Notes: generated by a model not told the origin, from the sequence alone. Counted from the first letter of the stretch, positions 16,008-24,575 are shown. The stretch is DNA of 39,406 nucleotides from CAVZKK01 sp964573475 (GCA_964573475.1 CAZNJT010000003.1:1-39406); one strand, 5' to 3'. Translations and numbers: made by a program.

Positions 16008-16391
16008 TTAGAAATAAGCTTCCAGCTTCGCTTTCACTTCTTTTATTTTCTTCTCCATTTGTTTGGCTTTCGCTTTTTTCTTCATGGCTGTGTAGCAGTC
16101 TCTTGCGTATTCTAGGGCGCTGACTCCAAATCTGTCAAATCCTTTTTGGAACGACAGCTCGGCGGATTTCAGAAAATGTTCAACAGCCGCTTCATAATCC
16201 TTAAGGGCATATGCGCATTCACCAGCCTTGTAAAGCATGGATGTAGAGTCGAAATAGTTTTGTACTTTATGATATAGTTCTGCGGTTCGCAGGAAAATTT
16301 CCTTAGCCTCTTTGTATTTACTAACTTCGTAAAGTGTGTTTGCATCCTTATGCATTTTAACAGGGTCTTCCTTCACTTTTTCTTCACTCAT
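16008..16391 (-). CDS. TPR-like helical repeat protein
   Basis: The 127-residue soluble protein is made of about three helical hairpins of TPR type: LYEVSKYKEAKEIFLRTAELY, MLYKAGECAYALKDYEAAVEHFLKSAELS, and a third ending in a Lys-rich helix (KKKAKAKQMEKKIKEVKAKL). The Y-x3-A-G-x3-A-x3-DY-x2-A spacing is typical of TPR repeats, which mediate protein-protein contacts. A partner cannot be named. The ATG at 16391 is chosen; a TTG three codons earlier is also possible. It is upstream of the DNA ligase on the same strand, about 110 bases apart. Confidence 0.75.
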   Translation of the reverse strand: MSEEKVKEDPVKMHKDANTLYEVSKYKEAKEIFLRTAELYHKVQNYFDSTSMLYKAGECAYALKDYEAAVEHFLKSAELSFQKGFDRFGVSALEYARDCYTAMKKKAKAKQMEKKIKEVKAKLEAYF

Positions 16392-16537
16392 AATGGTCAA
16401 CTCGCAAGTTGCTATCTATCAACATAGGACTTCCATTTAGGCTTTCCCATTTCAAATTAGCTTAGATAATGACATTCAAAGGAATTGGAAACCTTAAAAA
16501 GGATTTGGCAACGATTAATTATAGCACTTGAACGTGG

Positions 16538-17275
16538 ATGTGGTCTTCTTTGAAAATTTGTGATGCTCATGTGCATTTGGGAAAGTCGGGTCCTTGGCAA
16601 CCATATATCAATCCAACAATCTACGTGGACGAGCTTATTCGTCTCTTTGATAAATACAGCGTCGACAGAGCAGTTGTTTTTCCAAACCCTAATGTGGGCG
16701 ATAAATACCCTGAAATGAATGATTACATTGCAGAGTGCGTAAACAAATATCCTGGGCGTTTAATTGGGTTTGGGCGTGTTGACCCAAGAAGAGAAGACGC
16801 CGTAAAAGAGTTAGCCCGCATAAAAAAGAGTTTAGGCTTGACAGGACTTAAACTACATCCAATGGTGGAGTGCTTTAGGCCAGATCACCCGTTTTTCACC
16901 AAGTTTTTCCAAAAAACCAACGAATTAAATCTTCCAATACTGTTCCATTCTGGTGATGGCTTTTCCTCTCCGGGGCTAATCTTAAAAATCGCTAAAAATC
17001 ATCCAAAGCTGCCCATAATTCTGGGGCATTTAAGGGAATCAGCCATCAGCACCCTGAAAGAATGTGAGAATGTTTATGTTGAAACATCTGGCACCTTACC
17101 AGTTTTCATCGAACTTGCAGCGGATATAGATGAGAGCAGAATACTTTTCGGCTCTGACATTCCATACTATCGTTATCCTACACAAATATCAATAGTTGAA
17201 GCCGCAGAAGTTTCACAGAAGGTTAAGAAGAGAATATTCTATGAAAACTTTCGAGGTCTGTTCAGCCGAAAATAG
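16538..17275 (+). CDS. Amidohydrolase-family (TIM-barrel) metal-dependent hydrolase
   Basis: The 245-residue protein has the signature of the amidohydrolase-2 (COG2159) group: the metal-binding HxH (H11, H13 in DAHVHLG), LKLHP near residue 110, LFHSGDG for a third His, GHLRES for a fourth, and LFGSDIPYY with the catalytic Asp near the C-terminus. Members hydrolyse or decarboxylate small carbonyl compounds; the substrate is unknown. It is short for the family but no core motif is missing. It is followed 43 bases later by an ECF transporter S component, so the two may share a transcript and a substrate. That link is inference. Confidence 0.88.
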   Translation: MWSSLKICDAHVHLGKSGPWQPYINPTIYVDELIRLFDKYSVDRAVVFPNPNVGDKYPEMNDYIAECVNKYPGRLIGFGRVDPRREDAVKELARIKKSLGLTGLKLHPMVECFRPDHPFFTKFFQKTNELNLPILFHSGDGFSSPGLILKIAKNHPKLPIILGHLRESAISTLKECENVYVETSGTLPVFIELAADIDESRILFGSDIPYYRYPTQISIVEAAEVSQKVKKRIFYENFRGLFSRK

Positions 17276-17318
17276 AATAAAGGACTGCGTTCTAAACAAG
17301 AAGATAAAGGGATGCTAG

Positions 17319-17852
17319 ATGAAGGAAAAAGTGAAATCTGGACAAATAGCCTTCAAATTAGCCATCGCAGCAGTCCTTGCTGCACTTGTCTGTATAGCAA
17401 CTATCATATTCACAATAAGCATTCCTGCAACTTCTGGATACTTCAACTTGGGTGAAACGGTGATTTACGTTGCCGCGTTGCTCTTCGGTTCGTACGTAGG
17501 TGGACTTGCTGGGGGTGTGGGCGCATCAATAGCTGACATGCTGGTAGCAGCCCAGTTTGCCCCAGGAACCTTAGTTATAAAAGGTATCGAGGGGATGATT
17601 GTTGGTTTTCTAAACAGAAGAATAACTATTCGCACAGCAAAACCAAGTTTAAGCGCCACTATCGCCGTGATCGTCGGCGGATTGGAAATGATTGCTGGAT
17701 ATTTTCTTTACGAACATTTAGTGCTTAATTATCCAATTGCTAATGCCATAGTGGAGATTCCATTCAACGTTGTGCAGATGCTTGTAGGTTTAATCGTCGC
17801 AGTACCTATCGCAAGCATAGTTTTACGTATCTTCCCGCAACTTAAAAGCTAA
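17319..17852 (+). CDS. ECF transporter S component (vitamin-binding subunit)
   Basis: This 177-residue membrane protein has about six hydrophobic helices and the GYFNLGE motif (residues 40-46) after helix 1, which is characteristic of S components of energy-coupling factor vitamin transporters (COG4720/ECF-S group). The helix-2/3 region GSYVGGLAGGVGASIADML fits the family. These subunits bind a vitamin such as riboflavin, thiamine or a precursor and use shared EcfA/A'/T modules for uptake. No Ecf ATPase or T component lies in this window, so it must use one encoded elsewhere. The substrate cannot be told from sequence. The start ATG has GGGATG upstream. Confidence 0.85.
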   Translation: MKEKVKSGQIAFKLAIAAVLAALVCIATIIFTISIPATSGYFNLGETVIYVAALLFGSYVGGLAGGVGASIADMLVAAQFAPGTLVIKGIEGMIVGFLNRRITIRTAKPSLSATIAVIVGGLEMIAGYFLYEHLVLNYPIANAIVEIPFNVVQMLVGLIVAVPIASIVLRIFPQLKS

Positions 17853-17881
17853 AAACATAATCCTTCTTTAGAGGCTTCAGA

Positions 17882-18916
17882 ATGAAATTACCCTTAGGAA
17901 AAATTCCCGTGGACATACTTCAAGAAATTGTTTTTAAAAATCTGGGCGTTAAGCGTAAAGAGGTTGTCTTAGGTCCTGCTGCTGGATTTGACGGTGCTGT
18001 GATAAATGTAGGAAATAACTCTCTAATTGTTTCCGTTGACCCCATTACTGGAGCAATAGAACGGATTGGCTGGCTTGCCGTAAACATTAATGCAAACGAC
18101 ATCGCCACGTTCGGTGTTGAACCAGCTTTCTTCCTCTCATGTATTTTGCTTCCTGAAAATGCGAGTAGGGAGACTGTTGAAACAATATGTGTCCAAATGG
18201 ATAAGGCTGCTAAAAAATTAGGGATGGCTATTGTTGGAGGGCATTGCGAAGTAACTCCTGGACTGACTAATCCAATAGTTGTAGGCTGCGCCATGGGCTT
18301 AACAGAAAAAGGAAACTACGTGACTGCAGGAGGAGCTAAACTAGGAGACAAGCTCATATTAACAAAAAGCGCCGGAATCGAAGGAACCGCCATTCTCGCG
18401 GCAGATAGAGAAGAACACTTGAAGAAAGTATTAAAGCCCACAATGTTGCAGAATGCCAAAAAATTCTATAACAACATAAGCGTCGTCAAAGACGCACTCA
18501 CAGCCTTCAAAACAGGCGGAGTCACTGCTATGCATGATCCAACGGAAGGTGGTGTAAGCGGGGGAATCCACGAAATGGCAGACGCATCAAACTTGGGTGT
18601 AAAAATCTTTGAAGAAAAAATCCATATTCAACCGGAAACCAGTAAAATATGTGAATTTTTTCACGTTGATCCATTGCAGCTCATTAGCTCAGGAGCTTTA
18701 CTCATTTCTGCTAAGGCAGGATTTGCAGACAAGATTATTGGAGAATTGGAGCAGAAACAGATTTATGCTTCTATAATCGGCGAATTTTTGGAAAAATCTC
18801 GTCATCGCTTAATCTTAAGGAAAAACGGTGAAACTCAAGCTTTACCTAGACCCATCTCTGATCATCTTTGGCTTGCCCTTCTCGGGGAATTTCCTGAATT
18901 TTTGTTCAAAACCTGA
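17882..18916 (+). CDS. AIR-synthase/HypE-related ATP-binding protein
   Basis: The 344-residue protein belongs to the PurM/HypE/ThiL/SelD superfamily. It has an N-terminal ATP-binding half with AGFDGAVINV, VDPITGAIERIGWLAVNINANDIATFG and VGGHCEVTPGL, and a C-terminal half with AMHDPTEGGVSGGIHEMA and ISSGALLISA. HDPTEGG corresponds to the RDPTRGG of HypE. It lacks the C-terminal cysteine on which HypE carries the carbamoyl/cyano group; here the protein ends in EFLFKT. It is therefore not HypE, and the start of a typical hypE is seen at 39333. It sits 29 bases after the ECF S component, so a kinase role on a vitamin precursor, like ThiL, is one possibility; this is inference. A GAGG site precedes the ATG. 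Confidence 0.85.
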   Translation: MKLPLGKIPVDILQEIVFKNLGVKRKEVVLGPAAGFDGAVINVGNNSLIVSVDPITGAIERIGWLAVNINANDIATFGVEPAFFLSCILLPENASRETVETICVQMDKAAKKLGMAIVGGHCEVTPGLTNPIVVGCAMGLTEKGNYVTAGGAKLGDKLILTKSAGIEGTAILAADREEHLKKVLKPTMLQNAKKFYNNISVVKDALTAFKTGGVTAMHDPTEGGVSGGIHEMADASNLGVKIFEEKIHIQPETSKICEFFHVDPLQLISSGALLISAKAGFADKIIGELEQKQIYASIIGEFLEKSRHRLILRKNGETQALPRPISDHLWLALLGEFPEFLFKT

Positions 18917-19629
18917 AGAAACCAATATAATATGAAAAATGGATAATAAAAAGCGTATCTAAAAATATGTAAATAAGCCAAACCGCATTTCATTTCTAGG
19001 GCAGCCAGCGAAATGCTTTCCCTCAGGTTCCAGTCCCCAATTGGTCTAAAGTGCAGACAGTAAATGTCATCGCCTACTATAACCCTGTAGCCCTTCTTTT
19101 TAATCCAGTTTATGATATACGCATCTTCATAAACATGTAATCGCTCCGGAATTCTAATATCCTTTACGAGTTCGTGGCGGATTAACGTGTCATGCATACC
19201 ACCACGAAGATTAAAACATTCTCTTGCGACGAGGGCAAGAGATTTTAAAAATAGTTTATTTTTAACGTTTGGAATGACATCAATGTTTAATCCCCAAACT
19301 GCTCCCAAATCTTTATCGATGTATTTTTCTGCTTTCTTAAACCAGTCCTTAGAAAGAATAACATCGCTGTCTGCAAACATGAACCATTCTGTTTCCACCT
19401 CTTGTATGCCTTTTTCCCTCGCTCTGGCCCTTGAACCGTTTTCGGTTATAATCTTAATGTTTCCATATTCTTTATTGAATTCTTCCATAATTCCCAACGT
19501 GTTATCTATGGAAGTGCCGTCAACAATGATTAAGCGTCTAACTGGCACATTTTCGTAAATCGATTCGAGGCATTCAGTCAGCAAATGTTCACTATTCTTT
19601 GTAAGCATCACGACGTCTATTGGTTCCAT
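18862..19629 (-). CDS. Family 2 glycosyltransferase
   Basis: The 255-residue protein has a GT2/GT-A fold. The nucleotide-sugar site is in DVVMLTKNS and RLIIVDGTSIDNT, the metal-binding DxD equivalent is ADSDV (the Mn2+ site), and a later acceptor-side motif is HVYEDAYIINWI. An amphipathic or membrane-associated helix near the C-terminus (FRYAFYYPFFILYWFL) may tether it to the membrane. It transfers a sugar to a lipid or surface glycan. The last 55 bases overlap the AIR-synthase-like gene, convergently. It lies 15 bases downstream of the methyltransferase, in one operon. Confidence 0.92.
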   Translation of the reverse strand: MEPIDVVMLTKNSEHLLTECLESIYENVPVRRLIIVDGTSIDNTLGIMEEFNKEYGNIKIITENGSRARAREKGIQEVETEWFMFADSDVILSKDWFKKAEKYIDKDLGAVWGLNIDVIPNVKNKLFLKSLALVARECFNLRGGMHDTLIRHELVKDIRIPERLHVYEDAYIINWIKKKGYRVIVGDDIYCLHFRPIGDWNLRESISLAALEMKCGLAYLHIFRYAFYYPFFILYWFLQVLNKNSGNSPRRASQR

Positions 19630-19644
19630 GCACTCAATCTCTCG

Positions 19645-20301
19645 CTATCTTTTTATTAAGATTCTGATGTCTAAACCGAAATAAGGTACTTTAAATGACC
19701 TAAAAAATAAGAGTTTATCTGCAACTCTTAGACTTGCATCAAAAAAGGGTTCAACTTCAACCAAGCTGCATTTCAAATTTTCTTGTATGTGCTCCTTCCA
19801 TTCCCACGGAACCTTAAGACTGATATGTGTTTTATCAAAATCTCTAACAATTTCCTTAATTGGCCTTTCCACAGCCTTGTTTGGCGTTGTACAAATCATT
19901 ATTTGTTTGCAGGACTTGAACATATTCTTGATTGCTTCTAAAGGATGAGTAAGATGTTCTAAAACTTCGAAACATGTAACCAAATCGAAAACCTTATTTT
20001 TGAATGGAAAAGTTTTCTGCACATCGCAAACTACGAAATTAGTTGGGCAAGTTTTCTTTGCTTGTTTTACGCTGTACTTGGATATGTCAACGCCAATAGC
20101 ATCGTAGCCATAGGATTCTAAAACATCAACAGCATATCCGTAAGCGCATCCAACATCCAATGCGGTCTTACCCTTCCCACTCAAAAGATTAGACTCAGAA
20201 ACCTCCGATCCCCATTTGAGAACCTCTAAAACGTATCGCTTAATCAAACGTTCTCTCTGCGAATATTTGAAATCTCTAAAATATTCTTTTTCGAACTGCA
20301 A
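19645..20301 (-). CDS. Class I SAM-dependent methyltransferase
   Basis: The 218-residue protein shows the Rossmann-fold methyltransferase motifs: TALDVGCAYGYAVDVL (SAM-binding loop, residues 47-60), IGVDIS, FVVCDVQKTFPF, and VFDLVTCFEVLEHL (motif IV, typical of UbiE/COQ5-like enzymes). The acceptor is unknown. Co-transcription with a glycosyltransferase points to methylation of a sugar or glycolipid. The start is a TTG just after GGTGAGGTAG. It is divergent from a radical SAM gene. Confidence 0.9.
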   Translation of the reverse strand: MQFEKEYFRDFKYSQRERLIKRYVLEVLKWGSEVSESNLLSGKGKTALDVGCAYGYAVDVLESYGYDAIGVDISKYSVKQAKKTCPTNFVVCDVQKTFPFKNKVFDLVTCFEVLEHLTHPLEAIKNMFKSCKQIMICTTPNKAVERPIKEIVRDFDKTHISLKVPWEWKEHIQENLKCSLVEVEPFFDASLRVADKLLFFRSFKVPYFGLDIRILIKR

Positions 20302-20375
20302 CTACCTCACCTAGCTCAAAGCCATTACATACTTCCACTCCTCGTTAACAATTGCTCGTTTCAGACTCTAGTTTT

Positions 20376-20382
20376 TTATATA
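20376..20382 (+). promoter_or_regulatory. TATA box for the radical SAM gene
   Basis: TTATATA about 75-80 bases before the chosen start predicts a transcript start near 20405 and a leader of about 50 bases. A short out-of-frame frame at 20428 (MMAERCTPWL, then stop) lies in that leader. I do not see a matching TATA for the divergent methyltransferase. Confidence 0.45.
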
Positions 20383-20456
20383 GGCTTTTTATTTTATCAA
20401 GTTTAATAAAGCATCTCAAGCAATAAAATGATGGCGGAGCGTTGCACTCCTTGGTT

Positions 20457-21524
20457 ATGACCATGAAAAAAGCCCTCAGCATCGCTGTTCGTTCCCTCAC
20501 ACCTAATAGACCATATCATGTTCAGTGGTTACTTACTAGAAAGTGTAATTATCGCTGTAGAGGCTGTGATGTTTGGCAAGAGCAAGACGGAAGAGAATTA
20601 TCAACGGACGAAATAAAAGAGGGCTTAGACATTCTCCGAGAGCTTGGTGTTATAGAAGTTGTCTTGTCCGGGGGCAATCCTCTTCTGAGGGATGACATAG
20701 GCGAAATTGTAGAATATGCCTCAAGATTCTTTGTAACAACAGTCTATGATAACGGTAGCATGGCTGTTAAAAAAATTGAAGCTCTACGCAATGCAGACTT
20801 TGTCGCAATATCAATTGACAGCTTAAACCCACAAAGAAACGACCACGTCAGAGGCGTTAAAGGTGCATGGCTCAATGCAACAAAGGCTGTCGAAAAGCTT
20901 TGCGAAGAAGGTATTTCTGTTAGTGTTTCACCGACAATTTCACAATTTAACTTATACGAAATCCTGAATTTCACCAATTACTTCACAAGCCGGGGCGTTC
21001 CAACCTGGTACTGCTTATACTCCTACGACTCGTCTGACGACCGAGACCAACTTTTTAAGATAGGAAAAAAGAACGACGAATTTGCAATAGTGGACAACGA
21101 AGCGATGGTTGACCTTTGTAATTCTATTATCCGAATGAGAAGGAAAAACAGCAAAATTCTCATGACAGCCAAAGTATTGAAGGCAATTAAAAATCTTTAT
21201 CTGACAGGCGAAAGGACATGGAAATGCCGCGCACTCCAAAACTTCTTTGTTGTAGATCATCTTGGCAGAGTTGCTGGGTGTCACTTACACAATCCAATAG
21301 CATCAATTTTCGACTTGCCTGAGGCTTGGGGCAGTCCAAAGTTTGACACTCTGCGCAAAACCTATAGCAGATGTTCCCAATGCACTTATCTTTGCTACAT
21401 TTTCTATTCTCTTCATGGAAGCATTATTGGCAACCTTCAAGTTGCCCAAGAACAATGGAAAAGTGCGAAACTGTTTTTGAAAAGAAACAACCTTAAGCCT
21501 CTATGTTTGGTAAAACAGCCATAA
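20457..21524 (+). CDS. Radical SAM protein with a Cys-rich C-terminus
   Basis: The 355-residue enzyme binds a [4Fe-4S] cluster through CNYRCRGC (C30, C34, C37) and cleaves SAM to a 5'-deoxyadenosyl radical. The following EVVLSGGNPLLRDD is the GGE-like SAM-binding motif, with Asn in place of Glu. A C-terminal half contains further cysteines (WKCRALQNFFVVDHLGRVAGCHLHNP and CSQCTYLCYIFY), a SPASM/twitch-like set likely to bind one or two extra clusters. The substrate is unknown. Start choice: ATG 20457; TTG 20442 and ATG 20463 are alternatives. Its 3' end overlaps by 32 bases the small membrane gene on the other strand. It is next to glycosyltransferases and a methyltransferase, so lipid or glycan chemistry is plausible. 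Confidence 0.9.
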   Translation: MTMKKALSIAVRSLTPNRPYHVQWLLTRKCNYRCRGCDVWQEQDGRELSTDEIKEGLDILRELGVIEVVLSGGNPLLRDDIGEIVEYASRFFVTTVYDNGSMAVKKIEALRNADFVAISIDSLNPQRNDHVRGVKGAWLNATKAVEKLCEEGISVSVSPTISQFNLYEILNFTNYFTSRGVPTWYCLYSYDSSDDRDQLFKIGKKNDEFAIVDNEAMVDLCNSIIRMRRKNSKILMTAKVLKAIKNLYLTGERTWKCRALQNFFVVDHLGRVAGCHLHNPIASIFDLPEAWGSPKFDTLRKTYSRCSQCTYLCYIFYSLHGSIIGNLQVAQEQWKSAKLFLKRNNLKPLCLVKQP

Positions 21525-21768
21525 CATCCGCCATTTTCTTAGCAAGGATTTGATCGAATCCGTGTTCTTCTTCTACGTTTACCATCAGAATAGTCTCTCT
21601 TATTTTGGTTTGCATAACGGGAGCATCATTCATTATTAATCTAGGTCCAGCATCCTTATGCTTTTTCAGTTCGAGAAGGGCGGGCAAAAACATGATGAAA
21701 ATGAAGGTTGAAACTCCAAGAATTAGCATGATAAATGTTGTTGGGGTGAGATTCGGAATCATTCTCAT
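21493..21768 (-). CDS. Small single-span membrane protein of the glycosyltransferase operon
   Basis: A 91-residue protein with one clear membrane helix (about residues 8-32, TFIMLILGVSTFIFIMFLPALLEL) followed by a polar cytoplasmic tail of about 55 residues rich in Lys, Asp and Glu. It begins 18 bases after the glycosyltransferase stop, so it belongs to the same mRNA. It may be an accessory subunit of the synthase. No known family is recognised. Confidence 0.65.
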   Translation of the reverse strand: MRMIPNLTPTTFIMLILGVSTFIFIMFLPALLELKKHKDAGPRLIMNDAPVMQTKIRETILMVNVEEEHGFDQILAKKMADVMAVLPNIEA

Positions 21769-21786
21769 CTTTTGAAACGCTATGTC

Positions 21787-23070
21787 TTAACTCATAATAT
21801 AACTGTTTCCATTTCCAGAGTGGACAGTTTTTGCCCAATGGTTACCGTTTCTTCTGAAGATTTTTGATATAAGCAAATCTATGAGGGCTTTTGTACATAT
21901 TGGTATATTGTATAGAAATGTGAAGATCAGAAGTGGGATTAACCATTGGGCTCTGGTTCTGCCGTCTAAATATGCACCGATTCCTACTTCAAAGAATGGA
22001 GCGAAATTCCCGACACAGCTGTAGAGCGAAATCGGTGCTAAAGCCCAAAACATGCCGAACCATTGCGGAGATTTTAAGAAAAATAGTAGAACGCTTATGA
22101 TCCACGAAAGTAAAACTAGAATCGGTATGAAATACACATTCAATAGGAGCAAACCATCAACCTTTTCTCTAAACCTTAAATTATTGCTTTTTAAAACTTT
22201 TAGCGAGTGTTTGAAAGCGCATTGCATATGTCCCTTAGCCCATCTATACCTCTGCTTCCAATAAGCCCGCCAGCTGTCAACTGCTTCCTCATAACATTCT
22301 GCCTCATTGACGTAACGAATCTTGTAACCTGCAAGATATACACGAAAAGTCATGTCCGTATCCTCCGCTAATATAGACTCATCCCATCTGCCTAACGATT
22401 CTAATAGGTCACGTCTGAGTCCTGCCACAGTTCCTCCAAGCTGTGTGATTAATCCCAAGCTATCTCGCGCTTGCTGGTCAACACGGTATCCACCTATCCT
22501 TTCTAGTGTCACAAGTCTCGTTACAATGTTTTGCGGTTCATTTAAAACAGTGACTCTGCCCTGTACCGCCCCAACTTTAGGGTCAGCGAACTCCTTTGTA
22601 AGTTTTTCCAGAATGTCCCTTTGCGGATAATAGTCTACGTCGAAGCATAGGATAATCTCACCTTTCGCATGCTTCAATCCAGCGTTTAAGGTTGAAGCTT
22701 TCCCACGCCCTCCTTCTTTCTCACTTCGGTGTATAACTTTGATGTAACTATGTGCCTTTGAGCACTGTTCCGCTATTTTCCCTGTGTCATCTGTTGAACC
22801 GTCATCAATAACTATTATTTCCATTTTATCTTTTGGATAAGTTAGTTCAGTCATTCTTTGAACTATTCTTCCAATAACTTTTTCCTCATTGAGTGCTGGG
22901 ATTAGAATGGACACTGTGGGTTGATAAGCTGCGTTTCCTACAGTAGTAGCCTTTTCATGCTTTTGATGGTTTTTGAGTACAGTTAACGTGAAAATATAAT
23001 GTCGAGTAAGGTAGGCTATCATTAAGGCCGTTAAAATCAGGAATAACGTTTCCAAAATTTCAGTAATCAA
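21787..23070 (-). CDS. Processive family 2 glycosyltransferase (cellulose/chitin-synthase-like)
   Basis: The 427-residue membrane enzyme has an N-terminal membrane helix, a GT-A catalytic domain and about four C-terminal helices, as in BcsA, hyaluronan synthase and poly-GlcNAc synthase. Its motifs are VIDDGS (D89/D90), DVD (144-146), EDTDM (catalytic Asp, 236-240) and QRYRW (273-277), the last being diagnostic of processive beta-linked polymer synthases. It should polymerise a sugar nucleotide and extrude the chain. No PilZ domain is present, so cyclic-di-GMP control is not expected. The start is TTG 23070, which overlaps the upstream gene by 11 bases. It is the middle gene of a three-gene operon. 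Confidence 0.93.
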   Translation of the reverse strand: MITEILETLFLILTALMIAYLTRHYIFTLTVLKNHQKHEKATTVGNAAYQPTVSILIPALNEEKVIGRIVQRMTELTYPKDKMEIIVIDDGSTDDTGKIAEQCSKAHSYIKVIHRSEKEGGRGKASTLNAGLKHAKGEIILCFDVDYYPQRDILEKLTKEFADPKVGAVQGRVTVLNEPQNIVTRLVTLERIGGYRVDQQARDSLGLITQLGGTVAGLRRDLLESLGRWDESILAEDTDMTFRVYLAGYKIRYVNEAECYEEAVDSWRAYWKQRYRWAKGHMQCAFKHSLKVLKSNNLRFREKVDGLLLLNVYFIPILVLLSWIISVLLFFLKSPQWFGMFWALAPISLYSCVGNFAPFFEVGIGAYLDGRTRAQWLIPLLIFTFLYNIPICTKALIDLLISKIFRRNGNHWAKTVHSGNGNSYIMS

Positions 23071-23464
23071 GTCTCAGCCCCTGCTTTTTATCTTTAGAGT
23101 TGGTTAATGCTGTTAAACTTATGGACCAGAATGAAACAATCCAGATGAAGTTTACGAAGGGACTTAAAATTATGTATACAGTGTTGAAGAAATCTCCAAG
23201 ATAGTAAGCAACGGTGTAGGCAAACAAGGAAAAGAGGTAATTCCAGAATAAACCAATAATATTACCGATTAACAGCATGGATAATTTCCTCGTTAATGTT
23301 CCATCTAACGGAAAAGTCAGTGAGACAAAGAGGAAATTAAAAATTATAAGCATATAAACTGATTCGCGGCTGATGAAAGAAGAAGATAAAAGCATGTAGG
23401 AAGCGATTGCTCCTACGGAAAACCCGAAAATTAAATGGTTAACTTTCCATTCATTTTCTTTCAT
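23060..23464 (-). CDS. Membrane protein upstream of the processive glycosyltransferase
   Basis: The 134-residue protein has about four hydrophobic segments and a short charged C-terminus (NSKDKKQGLRLDY). Its frame overlaps the glycosyltransferase start by 11 bases, so the two are translationally coupled. It is a candidate partner of the synthase, for example in chain export or lipid anchoring. No named family is recognised. I use ATG 23464, with a GTGAG stretch seven bases upstream; GTG 23476 is a longer option. Confidence 0.7.
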   Translation of the reverse strand: MKENEWKVNHLIFGFSVGAIASYMLLSSSFISRESVYMLIIFNFLFVSLTFPLDGTLTRKLSMLLIGNIIGLFWNYLFSLFAYTVAYYLGDFFNTVYIILSPFVNFIWIVSFWSISLTALTNSKDKKQGLRLDY

Positions 23465-23626
23465 TCTGATACTCACTTTTACCCTAACTTTAAGGAGCTA
23501 ATTATAGAAAAACAATATAGGATATTTCTGGAAGAGTTTTAAAACTTTCGTATGAATCCGTTAATTCCTAAAATATACCCGATAACAGTTGTTTTTAAGA
23601 TAAATTTGGACGTTTTAACATTTTTT

Positions 23627-24271
23627 TCAATTGCAATTCTGTGTGTTATCAAAAGTTTTTATGTTATCGGAATTAACGATGACGTTATCTATTACTTCGC
23701 ATAGAACTTGGAATACTTCTTCTGATTTTAAATTGTCTGTGTCCAAAATTAAATTGAAGGGTGTGAAATCTTCTCCTAAGCTAAAACCGTAAAGTTTTTT
23801 GTAAATAGCCTTTGTCCGCTCCTCTTTGTTTCTCAACGCTTTTAAAGCTTCCTCAATGCTTATTTCGTCTCTATTGGCTATTCTTTCCGCCCTTTTCTCT
23901 GGAGAAGCCTCCAACCATACCTTAAAACCTTTTTTGAGAAGCCATGGCATGGTCCAGCTATCCAAAATTACATTTCCTTGCTGTGCCAACTCCAAAAATT
24001 TTCTGTCAACTGCTTCGTCAAATTTTGGGTCTTTACCCCTTTTTTCTAGAAAGCGCATTCCTTCCTTGCTTTCCCACCATCCACGTTCAAAAGGTTTGTA
24101 GTCTTCTTCTATGGCTAAGGCTTTTAATGCATCTCCGCCTGAGCAGTATTTGAGTCCATATTTTTCAGAAAGCTTTTTTGCTAAAGTGCTTTTTCCACTT
24201 CCAGCCATTCCACAGATGCAGAGAACTATTGGGTCTTTGATTTTCTTTTTTGCTTTTTTATCTCTAATCAT
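23627..24271 (-). CDS. cmk: Cytidylate kinase, archaeal type
   Basis: The 214-residue kinase has a P-loop CGMAGSGKSTLAKKL (about residues 20-34) and the archaeal Cmk sequence features SGGDALKALA, GWWESKEGMRFLEKRG, KFDEAVDRKF and VILDSWTMPWLL. It converts CMP (and dCMP) to the diphosphate using ATP. It sits at the 3' end of the ribosomal/Sec operon after eL34, a standard archaeal arrangement. Its C-terminal 15 residues are Asn/Asp-rich and probably not structured. Confidence 0.93.
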   Translation of the reverse strand: MIRDKKAKKKIKDPIVLCICGMAGSGKSTLAKKLSEKYGLKYCSGGDALKALAIEEDYKPFERGWWESKEGMRFLEKRGKDPKFDEAVDRKFLELAQQGNVILDSWTMPWLLKKGFKVWLEASPEKRAERIANRDEISIEEALKALRNKEERTKAIYKKLYGFSLGEDFTPFNLILDTDNLKSEEVFQVLCEVIDNVIVNSDNIKTFDNTQNCN

Positions 24272-24294
24272 CGATTTGCCTCAAAATTCAGTGT

Positions 24295-24564
24295 TTAAAT
24301 GGTTCTTGCAGCATGTTTTAGAGCGTTTTTAAGGCAGTTGTGGCATATGTTTCCGCCGTGGAGGCGCCAGATCCTTCTTTTACTTCGGTTAAGTTTGCGT
24401 ATTTCTGCTGTGGTGAGATGTGCTATTCCAGCTAGGGGTTGGCCGCAAATATAGCATGAAGGCGTTGATGCCATTTCCTTTTTGTAGTGAATTCGGTTTC
24501 CGCCGCCTGGTGATGTTTTTTTCAGGCGTTTTTTGCTTCTGGTTCGTAAATGGGGTTGTGGCAT
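24295..24564 (-). CDS. rpl34e: Ribosomal protein eL34
   Basis: The 89-residue protein starts MPQPHLRTRSKKR and has CYICGQPL and CHNC, the zinc-ribbon pairs of archaeal eL34. It is a large-subunit protein. The ATG at 24564 lies 11 bases after the DUF106 stop; a longer frame running through DUF106 has no ribosomal sequence before this point. Downstream comes cmk. Confidence 0.93.
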   Translation of the reverse strand: MPQPHLRTRSKKRLKKTSPGGGNRIHYKKEMASTPSCYICGQPLAGIAHLTTAEIRKLNRSKRRIWRLHGGNICHNCLKNALKHAARTI

Positions 24565-24575
24565 TGTTTTACTTC

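Noticed and set aside
17882..18916. Calling this gene hypE
   Set aside because: The C-terminal cysteine essential for HypE is absent, and a typical hypE starts at 39333.
20428..20460. Ten-codon frame (MMAERCTPWL) in the radical SAM leader as a regulatory leader peptide
   Set aside because: Too short and without a ribosome binding site or attenuation structure to support it.
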